DNA of 64,000 nt from Pseudomonas sp. PD9R (GCF_019200975.1 NZ_JAHTMR010000001.1:451400-515399), one strand, 5' to 3'; numbered from the stretch's first letter, positions 34,952-44,923 are shown. Notes: generated by a model not told the origin, from the sequence alone. A program made the numbers and translations.

Positions 34952-35524
34952 TTATTTGCCGCTGACGATCTGTTTGATCAGGGTTTCATGCGCCGCCATG
35001 TCGCCTGGGCGGGAAATCACCTGAATCACGGTCATGTGGCCGCCGGACGCTGCCATCAGCGTGGTGTTAAGCGTTTGGCCGCCACCTTGAGTGGCGGTGC
35101 TGTCGACCTGGCGCAGGCCCAGCCCGTTACCTTTCAGGGTCAGGCTTTTCTCGCTGAGTTTGTTGTAATCCGGCAAAGCCTTGCGCTGCGCCGCGTCGAA
35201 GTCAGCCACGGTGCCATCGAGAAACGCGCCGTCGTTGTCCTTGACCGTGACGCCTTCGGGCAGGCTGTTTTCTGCCGCGATCACCACGGTCTTGGTGGTT
35301 TCGTTGCTGTACATGGTGCCGCTCGCGCCGGTGGGGCTGGTCGGCAGCGGGTTGGCCACGAAGCCCTTGGGCAGGGTGAAGGTGAACTTGCCACCGAGCA
35401 TCGAGACCTTCTGTGCCGATGCAGTCTCCTTGGCAGTGGCCTTGGCCGCCTGCGCATTCAAAGCCCCTAGGCTGGCAACCGCTGCCAGCAGCAGGACAGC
35501 GGCTTTTTTACTCAACAGTGACAT
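34952..35524 (-). CDS. Small exported protein of unknown function
   Basis: 190 residues from ATG 35524 (GGAGA upstream). Signal peptide MSLLSKKAAVLLLAAVASLG with cleavage near LNAQA. The mature part contains KFTFTLPKGFVANPLPTSPT and SGGHMTVIQVISRPGDMAAH, resembling DcrB/LpqN-like periplasmic proteins, but not clearly enough to assign one. It is convergent with the esterase gene. No other context clue. Confidence 0.7.
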   Translation of the reverse strand: MSLLSKKAAVLLLAAVASLGALNAQAAKATAKETASAQKVSMLGGKFTFTLPKGFVANPLPTSPTGASGTMYSNETTKTVVIAAENSLPEGVTVKDNDGAFLDGTVADFDAAQRKALPDYNKLSEKSLTLKGNGLGLRQVDSTATQGGGQTLNTTLMAASGGHMTVIQVISRPGDMAAHETLIKQIVSGK

Positions 35525-35636
35525 TCGAAATCTCCAGGGATGGTCGCGCAATGGGGGGCGATCATCCCATGGAGGCTGTGGCGCATTCCAGCGTGGTCTA
35601 ACGGACGGTCACGAACCTGTGGCTTACAAACTAACC

Positions 35637-35767
35637 TGTGGCGAGGGAGCTTGCTCCCGCTGGGCTGCGAAGCGGCCCCAAAACCGCTGACCGCATTTTG
35701 GCAGGCAGAAGTCATGTTCATCATTGCGGCTGCTGCACAGCCGAGCGGGAGCAAGCTCCTCGCCACA
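35637..35767. repeat. Inverted pair of a second REP class
   Basis: TGTGGCGAGGGAGCTTGCTC...GCT at 35637-35661 and its inverse AGCGGGAGCAAGCTCC...CCACA at 35744-35767 flank about 80 bp that includes GCTGCGAAGCGGCCCC. This is the GGCGAGGGAGCTTGCTCCC family common in Pseudomonas. Confidence 0.92.
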
Positions 35768-35794
35768 GAGGTTGAGCCAGGCACGGAGAAGCAA

Positions 35795-36121
35795 TTACAC
35801 CTTCCGCCGTGCCGGGTAACGCTTGATCACCTCCAGAAACTCGATCCGGCGGTCGCTGGCCAGCAGCTCCGGCAGCAGCTTTTCGTATTCCTGGCGATAA
35901 GGTTTGCTCAGGTGGCGTGCGATGAAATCTTCCTTGCTGCAGTTCCAGGTTTCGTAGAGCACCAAAGTGTTCGGCTCGTCCTGAAGCTGATGCACCCAGG
36001 TATTGATGAAATCAGGCTCGGCCGCCATTTGGTGTACCACGTCCAGCAGCCGTTCTTTGGTTTCGACGAAACGATCCGGTTTGGCCGGCAGGTAAACGAT
36101 AAACGCGACTTGGTCACTCAT
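35795..36121 (-). CDS. Antibiotic biosynthesis monooxygenase-domain protein
   Basis: 108 residues from ATG 36121 with GAGGGTG 5 nt upstream. A single ABM/dimeric ferredoxin-like fold: VAFIVYLPAKPDRFVETKER, TLVLYETWNCSKEDFIARH, and ELLASDRRIEFLEVIKR. Family members are small dimeric quinol monooxygenases or heme/flavin-independent oxygenases (YgiN-like). The GST gene starts 32 bp upstream on the same strand; both may respond to electrophile stress. No specific substrate. Confidence 0.85.
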   Translation of the reverse strand: MSDQVAFIVYLPAKPDRFVETKERLLDVVHQMAAEPDFINTWVHQLQDEPNTLVLYETWNCSKEDFIARHLSKPYRQEYEKLLPELLASDRRIEFLEVIKRYPARRKV

Positions 36122-36152
36122 TTCATCACCCTCGAAGGTTGGGAACGGTTTC

Positions 36153-36824
36153 TTATGCCTGGTTTTGCGGGAACAAGTTGCGGCGGGTTTCTTCGTCGAA
36201 TTCGGCCTTCAACACCAGTTGCTCTTTCAGGCCATGGGCACGTTGGGCTGCCGGGCGAGCGCTGATTTCATCGAACAGGCGCTTCACGTTCGGGTAAGCC
36301 GCCAAGCCGTTTTCGCCAAGGATGTAAGGCGCGTAGTTGGCCCAACCCCAGAGCGCCATGTCGGCGACGCTGTAAGTGTCGCCGGCCAGGTACTGATGGT
36401 CGGCCAGGCGCTGGTCGAGTACGCGATAGTGACGTTCGACTTCCTTGAGGTAGCGGTTTTTCGCGTAAGGCAGGTCTTCCGGTGCGTGGTGCAGGAAGTG
36501 CACGGCCTGACCGGAGAACGGCGACAGGCCAGTGGCGATGAACATCAGCCAGGACAGCAGTTCGGCGTTGCCGGCAGCGCTGGTTGGCAGGAAACGCTGA
36601 TGTTTTTGCGCCAGGTGCAGCAGGATGGCCTGGGAGTCGAAGACCGTGGCGTCGCCATCGACGAGGGCTGGCACCTTGGCGTTCGGGTTGATCGCGAGGA
36701 AGGCCGGCAAGTGTTGTTCGCCCTTGAAGGTATCGACGCCGATCAATTCGTAAGGCGTTTGCAGTTCTTCAAGCAACAGGGCGACTTTCATCGGGTTTGG
36801 CGAAGGGTGGAAAAAGAATTTCAT
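36153..36824 (-). CDS. Glutathione S-transferase
   Basis: 223 residues. N-terminal thioredoxin-fold domain MKFFFHPSPNPMKVALLLEE with a Ser/Asn at the activating position and the cis-Pro in NAKVPALVDGD and Ser in DSQAILLHLA; C-terminal all-helical domain with YLAGDTYSVADMALWGWANY. It resembles the beta/YghU-like bacterial GST class. The stop lies 31 bp upstream of the ABM-protein start, so the two are likely co-transcribed. Substrate unknown. Confidence 0.93.
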   Translation of the reverse strand: MKFFFHPSPNPMKVALLLEELQTPYELIGVDTFKGEQHLPAFLAINPNAKVPALVDGDATVFDSQAILLHLAQKHQRFLPTSAAGNAELLSWLMFIATGLSPFSGQAVHFLHHAPEDLPYAKNRYLKEVERHYRVLDQRLADHQYLAGDTYSVADMALWGWANYAPYILGENGLAAYPNVKRLFDEISARPAAQRAHGLKEQLVLKAEFDEETRRNLFPQNQA

Positions 36825-36908
36825 GGTGTAGGCCTCAGTCAGTAGTGGGGTTTGAACTGAGGTTGATGTTGGGCGAAACCTGTTCGATTGACGTACGAGG
36901 TTATTGCT

Positions 36909-37826
36909 CTACTCGTGCGAAACCATCGAAGGTGTTGTAGGGATTTTGACTGCCGGTTGCGACGTGGCAATCACCGCACCAGCAATAATCAACACTGCAG
37001 GCACTAGCAGAATAGGGCTGGCATGGCTGCGCCCGACGACGATCAGCAGCATGGTAGAAATCAGCGGTGCCAGGTACGACAGCGCCCCCAGTGTTGCCAG
37101 GCTGCCGTGTTTGGTGGCGTGGTCCCAGGCAAAAAATGCCAGCCCTGCCGGCCCCAGACCGAGGATGACGATGGCTGCCCATTGCCTGGCATCAGGCAAT
37201 ACGGTGGATTCGAAAGTGAGATGACAAAGCAGTCCCGCCGCCGCGGACATGCCACAGATGCCGCCGATGGTGCTGCTTGGAACTTCACTGAAGCGCCGGT
37301 TGAACACCGAATACCCGGCCCAGATCAACGCACAGCCGAACGCCGCGAGATAACCGGCGACCGGCATGGCGGCGGAGGTGTCCGAGCCACGTTGCTGCAT
37401 GATGAATGCGGTGCCGGCCAGACCCAGCACAGCGCCGAGCGCTTGCCGTTTATGCAGCTTTTCTCCAGCGGCGAAGGCCGAGAGCAGCACCAGCAACAAT
37501 GGCCACAGGTAATTGATCAGACTGGCTTCGGCGGCTGGCGCGGCTTTGAGCGCGAAAAAATACAGCGCGTGATAAACGAAAATTCCCACGAACCCGGTCG
37601 CCCATACCGCCCAGGGTTGGCGCCAGCTATTGAAGCCGCCAAGACCGCGTCGACCTAGAATGACCACGCTCGCGGCAAACGCCACGGCGAAACTCAGGGT
37701 CAGCAATTCAAAGGGCGGAATGCCTTCGGTGAGGGTGGTCAACAACGCCAGACAGGACCAGAGAAAGATCGCGATTACGCCGACCGCTGTGGCGGAGTGA
37801 GCATTACGGACGCGAGGCGTGGTCAT
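36909..37826 (-). CDS. EamA-family (DMT) transporter
   Basis: 305 residues, ATG 37826 with GGAACA upstream. Ten hydrophobic segments arranged as two EamA repeats (about 13-135 and 160-290), ending in the polar tail KIPTTPSMVSHE. Family members export small metabolites or amino acids, with poor sequence-to-substrate mapping. It is followed by an unrelated GST gene and preceded by a different integral membrane gene on the same strand; operon status is unclear. Confidence 0.9.
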   Translation of the reverse strand: MTTPRVRNAHSATAVGVIAIFLWSCLALLTTLTEGIPPFELLTLSFAVAFAASVVILGRRGLGGFNSWRQPWAVWATGFVGIFVYHALYFFALKAAPAAEASLINYLWPLLLVLLSAFAAGEKLHKRQALGAVLGLAGTAFIMQQRGSDTSAAMPVAGYLAAFGCALIWAGYSVFNRRFSEVPSSTIGGICGMSAAAGLLCHLTFESTVLPDARQWAAIVILGLGPAGLAFFAWDHATKHGSLATLGALSYLAPLISTMLLIVVGRSHASPILLVPAVLIIAGAVIATSQPAVKIPTTPSMVSHE

Positions 37827-37881
37827 GTCTGTTCCTTCAGCACGTGGCGGGCGACTTCCTTGCCCGATGACCTGATGCAGC

Positions 37882-38679
37882 TTAGCGCTTGATCGCGGTT
37901 CGTCCAGCGTCCGCCGATACCGGCCCGACGGGGCGCGCCAGCAAGCGTTTGGTCACGCCCAACATCGCCACCGATACCGCAACGCCCAGGGCAAACGCGC
38001 TCATGCCCAGACTTGGCAAAGTCAGCGTCAACACGAGACAGAACGCCGAGAACGAATACATGCCGGTGGCCGTTGCTCGCAGCAGGGCGGCGGTAAATGC
38101 GGGACCACGGGTTTGCTGGGAGAACACTGCCATCACACTGCCCAATACCGGGAACACGGCGAGCAGCCCGCTCCAGCGGTCGCCGACCGTGCTGGCGAGC
38201 AAGGTGACGGCGAGGGTCAGCAAGGCCCCGGCCAGCATGCGCAGCAGCAATTTGTCGGATTTTGGTGCCGGGCCTGAGAGGACCGGCTGCACCGACGGGA
38301 ACAGGTAGGGCGCGGCCAACAGAGCCGTCGCCGCCGCAATCACCGAAAACAGCAACGATGGCGGGATCAACGACAACACCACGGCGATCACAGCCCAGAC
38401 CGTCAGCGAAATCGTCAATGCAATCGTCCAGCCGGCGCGTTGAGCAACCTGCGCATAGGTCACGCAGAAAGCGATCATGGCGACCATTGCCGACAGCGCT
38501 GCCATGGCTGACTGCGCGGCGAACAGTTCGCCTTGTTCAATGGCGAGGAAAAACAGAATCGGCCCGACCACCACCGGTAGCCCCGACAACCAACCGGCCA
38601 CGCTCGGTCCCCAGCGTTTACCCGCCAGAGAGATCAGCAGCAGAAATCCCGGAATCACCAGCAGTTTGAGCATCAGCAC
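37882..38679 (-). CDS. Integral membrane protein with internal repeat, unknown function
   Basis: 265 residues from GTG 38679 (GGAGA 7 nt upstream); ATG 38673 is possible. About eight hydrophobic segments. The motif GKRWGPSVAGWLSGLPVVVG near residue 18 is echoed by GDRWSGLLAVFPVLGSVMAV in the second half, so the protein is an internal duplication. I do not recognise the family. The longer frame running to 39060 passes through the REP pair at 38776 and is not used. It lies 55 bp upstream of the EamA transporter gene on the same strand. Confidence 0.78.
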   Translation of the reverse strand: MLMLKLLVIPGFLLLISLAGKRWGPSVAGWLSGLPVVVGPILFFLAIEQGELFAAQSAMAALSAMVAMIAFCVTYAQVAQRAGWTIALTISLTVWAVIAVVLSLIPPSLLFSVIAAATALLAAPYLFPSVQPVLSGPAPKSDKLLLRMLAGALLTLAVTLLASTVGDRWSGLLAVFPVLGSVMAVFSQQTRGPAFTAALLRATATGMYSFSAFCLVLTLTLPSLGMSAFALGVAVSVAMLGVTKRLLARPVGPVSADAGRTAIKR

Positions 38680-38775
38680 GCGTATATCTCCGACCTGTGT
38701 ATGCCGGCAACGGTAGCATTGAGCACGCTGGATTGCTCTATAGATATATCGATTTTGTATACAAAATATGGCCCC

Positions 38776-38860
38776 TGTAGGAGCTGCCGCAGGCTGCGAT
38801 CTTTTGATCCTGTTTTTTAAAAGCAAAATCAAAAGATCGCAGCCTGCGGCAGCTCCTACA
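38776..38860. repeat. REP inverted pair
   Basis: TGTAGGAGCTGCCGC... faces ...GGCAGCTCCTACA in the gap 38680-38965 between two divergent genes. The T-rich palindrome TTTTGTATACAAAA at 38754-38767 beside it may be an operator. Confidence 0.93.
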
Positions 38861-38965
38861 GGGGGTTTCAAAAGAAGCGGCGTTTCGTCAGCAGGGACTT
38901 GCGTGTACACCGGAGCAATTGAAACGTCTAAGCTGGGCGTCTCCCACCTGTTGACGGACCATCGC

Positions 38966-40285
38966 GTGAAATTCAGTTTGCCCAAAGTCGCCACCGCACC
39001 GTTTTGTCCGCCTGAAGTCGCCGGCAGTGTGGCCGTCGATCCCACTGCCTCATTTTTCAAGCGCGTGCTGCGCTTTGCCGGTCCTGGCTTGCTGGTGTCG
39101 ATTGGCTACATGGACCCGGGCAACTGGGCGACCGCCATCGAGGCCGGATCGCGGTTTGGCTATAGCCTGTTGTTTGTGGTGCTGTTGGCCAGCCTGGCGG
39201 GGATGGTGGTGCAATGTTTGTGTTCGCGCCTGGGCATTGCCACCGGGCGTGATCTGGCGCAATTGTCCCGCGAGCGCTATAGCACGCGGACCGCCCGCAC
39301 ACAGTGGGTACTGGCGGAAATCTCGATCATCGCCACCGACCTTGCCGAAGTGCTCGGCTGTGCGTTGGCGTTCCACTTGCTGCTGGGTTGCTCGCTGACG
39401 TTCGGCATCGCGCTCACAGCGTTCGACACCTTGTTGGTACTGGCCCTGCAAAACCGTGGCTTCCGCCGCCTGGAAGCAATCATGCTGGTGCTGGTAGGCA
39501 CCATTGGCGCGTGTTTCTTCGTCGAGTTGATGCTGATCAAACCATACTGGCCGGACGTCTTACAGGGTTTCAAACCGTCACTGTCAGCCATCAGCGGTGC
39601 CGCGCCGCTGTACCTGGCCATCGGTATTCTCGGGGCCACGGTGATGCCGCATAACTTGTACTTGCACACTTCGATCGTGCAGACCCGGCTGATCGGCAAG
39701 GACCTGGCCAGCAAGCAGGACGCCGTGAAACTGGCGCGCATCGACACGATTGGTTCACTGGCGCTGGCGTTGCTGGTCAACGCGGCGATCCTGATTCTTG
39801 CTGCCGCTGCGTTTCACCAGACCGGGCACACCGATGTCGTGGATATTCAGGACGCCTATCATTTGCTTGATCCACTGGTGGGCGGGGCGTTGGCCAGCGT
39901 GCTGTTCGGGGTCGCGTTGCTGGCGTCGGGGCAGAGTTCAACCTTCACCGGCACCATCGCCGGCCAGGTGATCATGGAAGGCTTCCTGAACCTGCGGATT
40001 CCTTGCTGGCAACGGCGTCTGATCACCCGTGGGCTGGCGCTGATCCCGGCGTTCATCGGCGTCTGGTTAATGGGTGACGATGCGGTGGGCAAGCTGCTGG
40101 TGCTGAGTCAGGTGGTGTTGAGTTTGCAATTGCCGTTTGCGCTGTATCCGCTGATACGCATGACCAACGATAAGAAATTGATGGGGCCGTTTGTGAACCG
40201 GTTACCGACGCGGGTGTTGGCGTGGGGGGTGTTTGTGGTGATCAGCGGGGCAAATAGCTGGTTGATTCTGCAGCTGTTTGGGTGA
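38966..40285 (+). CDS. mntH: Nramp-type divalent metal transporter (MntH)
   Basis: 439 residues from GTG 38966 (VKFSLPKVATAPFCPPEVAG, the usual MntH opening in this genus); a longer frame reads through the REP pair. Eleven hydrophobic segments. Metal-site motifs of helix 1 (MDPGNWATAIEAGS) and helix 6 (MPHNLYLHTS, Met and His) are intact, so it should take up Mn2+/Fe2+ with protons. The operator-like palindrome TTTTGTATACAAAA at 38754 is a candidate metal-regulator site, but lies on the far side of the REP pair. A REP arm follows. Confidence 0.93.
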   Translation: MKFSLPKVATAPFCPPEVAGSVAVDPTASFFKRVLRFAGPGLLVSIGYMDPGNWATAIEAGSRFGYSLLFVVLLASLAGMVVQCLCSRLGIATGRDLAQLSRERYSTRTARTQWVLAEISIIATDLAEVLGCALAFHLLLGCSLTFGIALTAFDTLLVLALQNRGFRRLEAIMLVLVGTIGACFFVELMLIKPYWPDVLQGFKPSLSAISGAAPLYLAIGILGATVMPHNLYLHTSIVQTRLIGKDLASKQDAVKLARIDTIGSLALALLVNAAILILAAAAFHQTGHTDVVDIQDAYHLLDPLVGGALASVLFGVALLASGQSSTFTGTIAGQVIMEGFLNLRIPCWQRRLITRGLALIPAFIGVWLMGDDAVGKLLVLSQVVLSLQLPFALYPLIRMTNDKKLMGPFVNRLPTRVLAWGVFVVISGANSWLILQLFG

Positions 40286-40305
40286 GCTGTTGAAAGGTCG
40301 CAGTC

Positions 40306-40341
40306 TGTAGGAGCTGCCGCAGGCTGCGATCTTTTGATCTT
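40306..40341 (+). repeat. Single REP arm
   Basis: TGTAGGAGCTGCCGCAGGCT then GCGATCTTTTGATCTT; preceded by a decayed fragment AAAGGTCGCAGTC. It abuts the stop of the LysR gene on the minus strand. Confidence 0.92.
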
Positions 40342-41237
40342 CAACTCCGCTCGAACGCTTCGACGACAAAATCAATAAACACCCGGGTCTTGGCCGGCAT
40401 CAGCGTCCGGCTCGGGTAGTACAACGAAATCGGTCCCGCATCGGCATGCCAATCCGGCAGAACGCGCACCAGTTCACCGCGCTGGATATTCGCCTGCACA
40501 TCGGGCAGCACCAGCAACGTGACGCCCAAACCGAGAATGGCCGCTTCACGCATGGCGGCGGGGTCGTTGATGACAATGTTTTCGTTGAGGTTGACCGGCA
40601 TTTCATGGCCGGCGCCATCGCGCATCGTCCACTGACGAATCCGTCCGGTGAGGCTGCCGCGCATCGCGATGCCGATGTGACCGGCGAGGTCCGCCGGGGT
40701 TTTGGGTAAGGGGCGGCTGGCCAGATAGGTCGGCGAAGCGACGGCCACCACCTGTGCTGGCGCCAGGGTTCGCGAAATGACGCCAGGCGTCAATTCGAAG
40801 CCGCCACCGATGGCCGCGTCATAGCCTTCGGCAATCAGGTCCACCGGGCGGTTTTCGAAATGCCATTCCGGGCGGATCAACGGATAGCGCGCCAGAAACG
40901 CCGGCAGCAGCGGCAAAATGTGCCCGATGCCAAAGGTCGGTGCCAGGCTGATTTTAAGCACGCCTGCCGGCTCACCCCGATCGGTGGTGACGGCGCTGAT
41001 CGCCGCCTGTAACGCCTGCAGATTGCCGCCGATGCTGGCCAGAAAGCGCTCGCCGGCCTCAGTCAGGGACAGCTTGCGGGTGGAGCGCTGGAAAAGACGA
41101 ACGCCAATGTTGCGCTCGAGGATCGCCACGTTGCGGCTGACGGCGGCGGGTGTCAGTGCAAGCAACCGCGCGGCGGCTGAGAAGCTTCCGGTCTCGGCGC
41201 TGCGTACAAAGGATTCGAGATTGGCGAGGGTTTCCAT
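40341..41237 (-). CDS. LysR-family regulator, CrgA/DmlR type
   Basis: 298 residues from ATG 41237; an upstream ATG at 41270 is in frame but adds 11 residues. METLANLESFVRSAETGSFS and AARLLALTPAAVSRNVAILE form the wHTH; the effector domain carries the DLIAEGYDAAIGGGFELTPG and LASRPLPKTPADLAGH motifs that typify the CrgA-like branch. It is divergent from the reductase gene at 41350 (112 bp apart), the usual layout for a LysR gene controlling its neighbour. The last base of its stop abuts a REP arm. Confidence 0.9.
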   Translation of the reverse strand: METLANLESFVRSAETGSFSAAARLLALTPAAVSRNVAILERNIGVRLFQRSTRKLSLTEAGERFLASIGGNLQALQAAISAVTTDRGEPAGVLKISLAPTFGIGHILPLLPAFLARYPLIRPEWHFENRPVDLIAEGYDAAIGGGFELTPGVISRTLAPAQVVAVASPTYLASRPLPKTPADLAGHIGIAMRGSLTGRIRQWTMRDGAGHEMPVNLNENIVINDPAAMREAAILGLGVTLLVLPDVQANIQRGELVRVLPDWHADAGPISLYYPSRTLMPAKTRVFIDFVVEAFERS

Positions 41238-41349
41238 GGTTACGACCTGATAGCAAGACTTGAAAATCATTCAAGTCATTACCGGCTAATAAAACACTAA
41301 TGGCAAGGGCAGTATTCGCTCCAACGACAACCCTCGGAGTGAGAAAACC

Positions 41350-41952
41350 ATGAGCACCATTGGAATCATTGGCGCCGGCGCCATCGGATCAGCCTTCGCC
41401 AGAGCCTTGTCCCGTCAGGGCATCGAAGTAGTCATCGCGAACAGTCGCGGGCCGGAAAGCCTCGCCGATCTGATCGCAGAACTCGGGCCAACGGCCCGTG
41501 CCGGCACCCGCGAGGAAGCGGCCGCCCAGCCGATCGTTCTGGTCGCGGTGAACTGGTCGAAGTTGCCGACGGCGCTGGCGGGTCTGCCGGACTTTGCCGG
41601 GCGAATTGTCATTGATGCCAACAATTCGATAGAGGCACCCTCATTCAAAGCGGTGGATTTACAGGGGCGTACATCCAGCGAAGTGTTCGCTGAGTGGGTG
41701 CCGGGGGCGCGGGTGGTCAAGGCGTTCAATCACTTGGTGGCACGTTTGCTTGAGAGCGATCCGACAGCGGAGGGTGGGCGGCGAGTGCTGTTTCTCTCGG
41801 GCGATGATGCTGACGCGAAAGCGCAAGTGGCGAACTTGATCGAGCAGGTGGGGTTCTTCGGGATTGATCTGGGGACGCTGAGTGTCGGCGCGCGACTGGC
41901 GCAGTTTCCGGGCGGACCGTTGCCGGTGTTGAACCTGGTGAAATTTGCCTGA
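41350..41952 (+). CDS. NADPH-dependent F420-reductase-like protein
   Basis: 200 residues, ATG 41350. Rossmann motif IGIIGAGAIGSAFARALSRQ at the N-terminus, VIANSRGPESL follows. The F420-reductase/NADP-binding 2 fold is shared with proline-type reductases. Pseudomonas has no F420, so the true substrate is unknown, and a homologous name is misleading. Probably controlled by the divergent LysR gene. A REP pair follows. Confidence 0.85.
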   Translation: MSTIGIIGAGAIGSAFARALSRQGIEVVIANSRGPESLADLIAELGPTARAGTREEAAAQPIVLVAVNWSKLPTALAGLPDFAGRIVIDANNSIEAPSFKAVDLQGRTSSEVFAEWVPGARVVKAFNHLVARLLESDPTAEGGRRVLFLSGDDADAKAQVANLIEQVGFFGIDLGTLSVGARLAQFPGGPLPVLNLVKFA

Positions 41953-42003
41953 CGAAATGCGATGGCTATTGCGTTCGTATGAATACACGTGACGGCTACT
42001 CCC

Positions 42004-42106
42004 TGTAGGAGCTGCCGAAGGCTGCGATCTTTTGATCTTGATCTTCGGCGATCTCAAAAAGATCAAAAACAAGATCAAAAGATCGCAGCCTTCGGCAGCT
42101 CCTACA
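42004..42106. repeat. REP inverted pair
   Basis: TGTAGGAGCTGCCGAAGG... faces ...CTTCGGCAGCTCCTACA with a long spacer that contains an extra GATCTT/GATCAAA repeat. Confidence 0.95.
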
Positions 42107-42204
42107 GGGGAGCGGAGATAACCCGGTGCGACGTGAGTCGCACCGGGTGTTTTGCCAGACGGCGAACGGATATTCGTGGGTCCCCGCGCCGTCTGTTGAA
42201 CGCT

Positions 42205-43386
42205 TTAAGCCCGTTCGAGCGCCAGTGCCACGCCCTGACCACCACCGATGCACAGGGTCGCAAGGCCTTTCTTGGCATCACGCTTGATCATTTCATGCAG
42301 CAGGGTCACCAGCACGCGGCAGCCCGAGGCACCGATCGGGTGGCCGAGGGCGATGGCGCCACCGTTGACGTTGACCTTGTTCAAGTCCCATTCCAGGTCC
42401 TTGGCCACGGCCAGCGATTGTGCGGCGAAAGCCTCGTTGGCTTCGATCAGGTCCAGTTGATCGATGGACCAACCGGCCTTGTCCAGGCAGCGACGAGTGG
42501 CCGAGACCGGGCCGATGCCCATGATTGCCGGGTCCACACCAGCGTTGGCATAAGCGGCGATTTTTGCCAGTACCGGCAGGCCCAGGGCCTTGGCTTTTTC
42601 GGCGCTCATCAGGATCACGGCAGCGGCGCCGTCGTTCAGCGACGAGGCGTTACCGGCAGTCACCGAACCGTCCTTCTTGAAGGCTGGCTTGAGCTTGCCC
42701 AGGGATTCGGCGGTGGTGCCGGCCCGTGGTTGCTCGTCGGTGGCGAAGGACAGTGGTTCGCCCTTGCGCTGTGGAATCAGGATCGGCGTGATTTCATCAA
42801 CAAAACGCCCGCCTTCAATCGCGGCGGTGGCTTTCTGTTGAGAGGCGGCGGCGAATGCATCTTGCTGTTCGCGGCTCAGGTTGTACTTCTCGGCCAGGTT
42901 CTCGGCGGTGATGCCCATGTGGTAATCGTTGAATGCATCCCACAGGCCATCGCTGATCATGGTGTCGACGATTTGCGCGTGACCCATGCGCAGGCCGGTG
43001 CGGGCACCGGGCATGACGTAGTTGGCCAGGCTCATGTTTTCCTGGCCGCCGGCGATAATCACTTCGGCATCGCCGCAGCGAATGGCCTGGGCACCTAAAT
43101 GCAGGGCCTTGAGGCCCGAGCCGCAGACCTTGTTCAGGGTCATGGCCGGTACAGCGAAAGGCAGACCGGCCTTGATCGAGGCCTGGCGCGCAGGGTTTTG
43201 CCCGGCACCGGCGGTCAACACCTGGCCCATGATCACTTCATCGACTTCTGCAGGATCCAGCCCGGTTTGCGCCAGTAACTGACGGATCACCGCCGCGCCC
43301 AGGTCAACCGCAGAAACATTGGCCAGGGCACCCTGGAAACTGCCGATCGCGGTACGCGTAGCGGCAACAATGACGACTTCTTGCAT
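42205..43386 (-). CDS. atoB: Acetyl-CoA acetyltransferase (thiolase)
   Basis: 393 residues from ATG 43386 (a start at 43401 adds five residues). Active-site Cys88 in [16 protein letters not shown], the second Cys/His loop [19 protein letters not shown], and NEAFAAQ show a complete biosynthetic/degradative thiolase. In the order CoA-transferase A, B, thiolase it should cleave acetoacetyl-CoA to two acetyl-CoA. It starts 11 bp after the B-subunit stop, so the three genes are one operon. Confidence 0.95.
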   Translation of the reverse strand: MQEVVIVAATRTAIGSFQGALANVSAVDLGAAVIRQLLAQTGLDPAEVDEVIMGQVLTAGAGQNPARQASIKAGLPFAVPAMTLNKVCGSGLKALHLGAQAIRCGDAEVIIAGGQENMSLANYVMPGARTGLRMGHAQIVDTMISDGLWDAFNDYHMGITAENLAEKYNLSREQQDAFAAASQQKATAAIEGGRFVDEITPILIPQRKGEPLSFATDEQPRAGTTAESLGKLKPAFKKDGSVTAGNASSLNDGAAAVILMSAEKAKALGLPVLAKIAAYANAGVDPAIMGIGPVSATRRCLDKAGWSIDQLDLIEANEAFAAQSLAVAKDLEWDLNKVNVNGGAIALGHPIGASGCRVLVTLLHEMIKRDAKKGLATLCIGGGQGVALALERA

Positions 43387-43397
43387 GGAATGATTCC

Positions 43398-44063
43398 TCA
43401 CTGGGCAGCGAACTGCATTTCCGGAACGTGGTCCGGCACGATCAGTTTACCGGCGGTTTTGGCAACGATCTCTTCGACGCTGACACCCGGCGCACGTTCT
43501 TTGAGAATGAACGCGCCGTTTTCGATTTCCAGGTAGGCCAGGTCGGTCAGAACGCGCTTGATGCAACCGGCGCCGGTCAGCGGCAGGCTGCATTGGGACA
43601 ACAGCTTGGACTCACCGTCCTTGGACGCGTGGGTCATGATGACGATGATGTTGTCTGCGCCGGCCACCAGGTCCATCGCGCCGCCCATGCCCTTGACCAG
43701 TTTGCCGGGGATCATCCACGAGGCGATGTTACCTTGTACGTCGACTTCAAAGGCGCCCAGTACGGTCAGGTCGACATGACCACCGCGGATCATCGCGAAC
43801 GACTCCGCCGAGGAAAAAATCGAAGCGCCGATGCGCGCGGTCACGGTTTGCTTGCCGGCATTGATCATGTCGGCATCAATGGTTTCTTCGGTAGGAAAAG
43901 GACCCATGCCCAGCAGGCCGTTTTCCGACTGCAGCATGACTTCCATGCCTTCAGGGATGTAGTTGGCGACCAGGGTCGGAATGCCGATGCCCAGGTTTAC
44001 GTAAAAGCCGTCCTGCATTTCGCGGGCGACGCGTTGAGCCATTTGTTCGCGGGAAAGTGCCAT
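43398..44063 (-). CDS. atoA: 3-oxoacid CoA-transferase, subunit B
   Basis: 221 residues. The active-site Glu motif is [12 protein letters not shown] (SENG); the N-terminus [36 protein letters not shown] is typical. The subunit forms with subunit A the enzyme that moves CoA from succinyl-CoA or acetyl-CoA to acetoacetate. It lies 36 bp after subunit A. Similar to AtoA/ScoB/DhcB; which acyl donor is used cannot be read here. Confidence 0.93.
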   Translation of the reverse strand: MALSREQMAQRVAREMQDGFYVNLGIGIPTLVANYIPEGMEVMLQSENGLLGMGPFPTEETIDADMINAGKQTVTARIGASIFSSAESFAMIRGGHVDLTVLGAFEVDVQGNIASWMIPGKLVKGMGGAMDLVAGADNIIVIMTHASKDGESKLLSQCSLPLTGAGCIKRVLTDLAYLEIENGAFILKERAPGVSVEEIVAKTAGKLIVPDHVPEMQFAAQ

Positions 44064-44099
44064 TGTTGTTATTCCTTCATTCGGTCCGGGGGCAGGGGA

Positions 44100-44798
44100 T
44101 CACTTACGCACGGTGCGCTGTTCGATGCGCTTCTCGAACGTGCCGCAAATGACCCGGTCGACGTAGATGCCAGGGGTGTGGATCTGCGCCGGGTCCAGCT
44201 CGCCGGGTTCGACGATTTCTTCGACTTCGACCACGGTGATCTTGCCGGCGGTGGCGGCCAGCGGGTTGAAGTTCTGGGCGGTGTGGCGATAGATGACGTT
44301 ACCGAAATGGTCGGCTTTCCAGCCTTTGACGATGGCGAAGTCACCGGTGATGGATTCTTCCATCAGGTACTTGCGGCCATGGAATTCGCGCACTTCCTTG
44401 CCTTCGGCCACCGGAGTGCCGACGCCGGTCGCTGTGAAGAAGGCCGGAATGCCGGCACCGCCCGCGCGCATTTTTTCGGCGAGGGTGCCTTGCGGGGTCA
44501 GGATGACTTCAATTTCGCCCTTGAGCAGTTGCTCTTCGAACAGTTTGTTCTCGCCAACATAAGAAGCGACAACCTTGCTGATCTGGCGGTCAGTCAGCAG
44601 CACGCCGAGACCGAAACCGTCGACGCCGCAGTTGTTGGAAACCACGGTGAGGTCGCGAGTGCCTTTGCGCTTGATCTCGGCGATCAGGTTTTCCGGGATC
44701 CCGCACAGGCCGAAGCCCCCGGCGATCACGGTCATGCCGTCTTCAAGACCTGCCAGAGCTTCCTCGTAGGAACTCACACGCTTGTCGAAACCTGCCAT
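44100..44798 (-). CDS. atoD: 3-oxoacid CoA-transferase, subunit A
   Basis: 232 residues from ATG 44798 with AGAGGTG upstream; an ATG two codons earlier (44804) lacks spacing. [20 protein letters not shown] and [20 protein letters not shown] are standard for the alpha subunit. First gene of the atoDAB operon. Divergent from the LysR gene at 45064, with a REP pair in between. Together these genes let the cell grow on acetoacetate or make use of 3-hydroxybutyrate products. Confidence 0.94.
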   Translation of the reverse strand: MAGFDKRVSSYEEALAGLEDGMTVIAGGFGLCGIPENLIAEIKRKGTRDLTVVSNNCGVDGFGLGVLLTDRQISKVVASYVGENKLFEEQLLKGEIEVILTPQGTLAEKMRAGGAGIPAFFTATGVGTPVAEGKEVREFHGRKYLMEESITGDFAIVKGWKADHFGNVIYRHTAQNFNPLAATAGKITVVEVEEIVEPGELDPAQIHTPGIYVDRVICGTFEKRIEQRTVRK

Positions 44799-44923
44799 AT
44801 GCACCTCTTTTATTCTTTGTGGGCGGCTGGCTAGCCGAATGAATGAAGTGTCGCGCTGGAGTATTTATTTGTTAAGTTGATTTTTAAGGTTGATTAATAG
44901 ATAAAACTCAACAGTGCCGCTCA

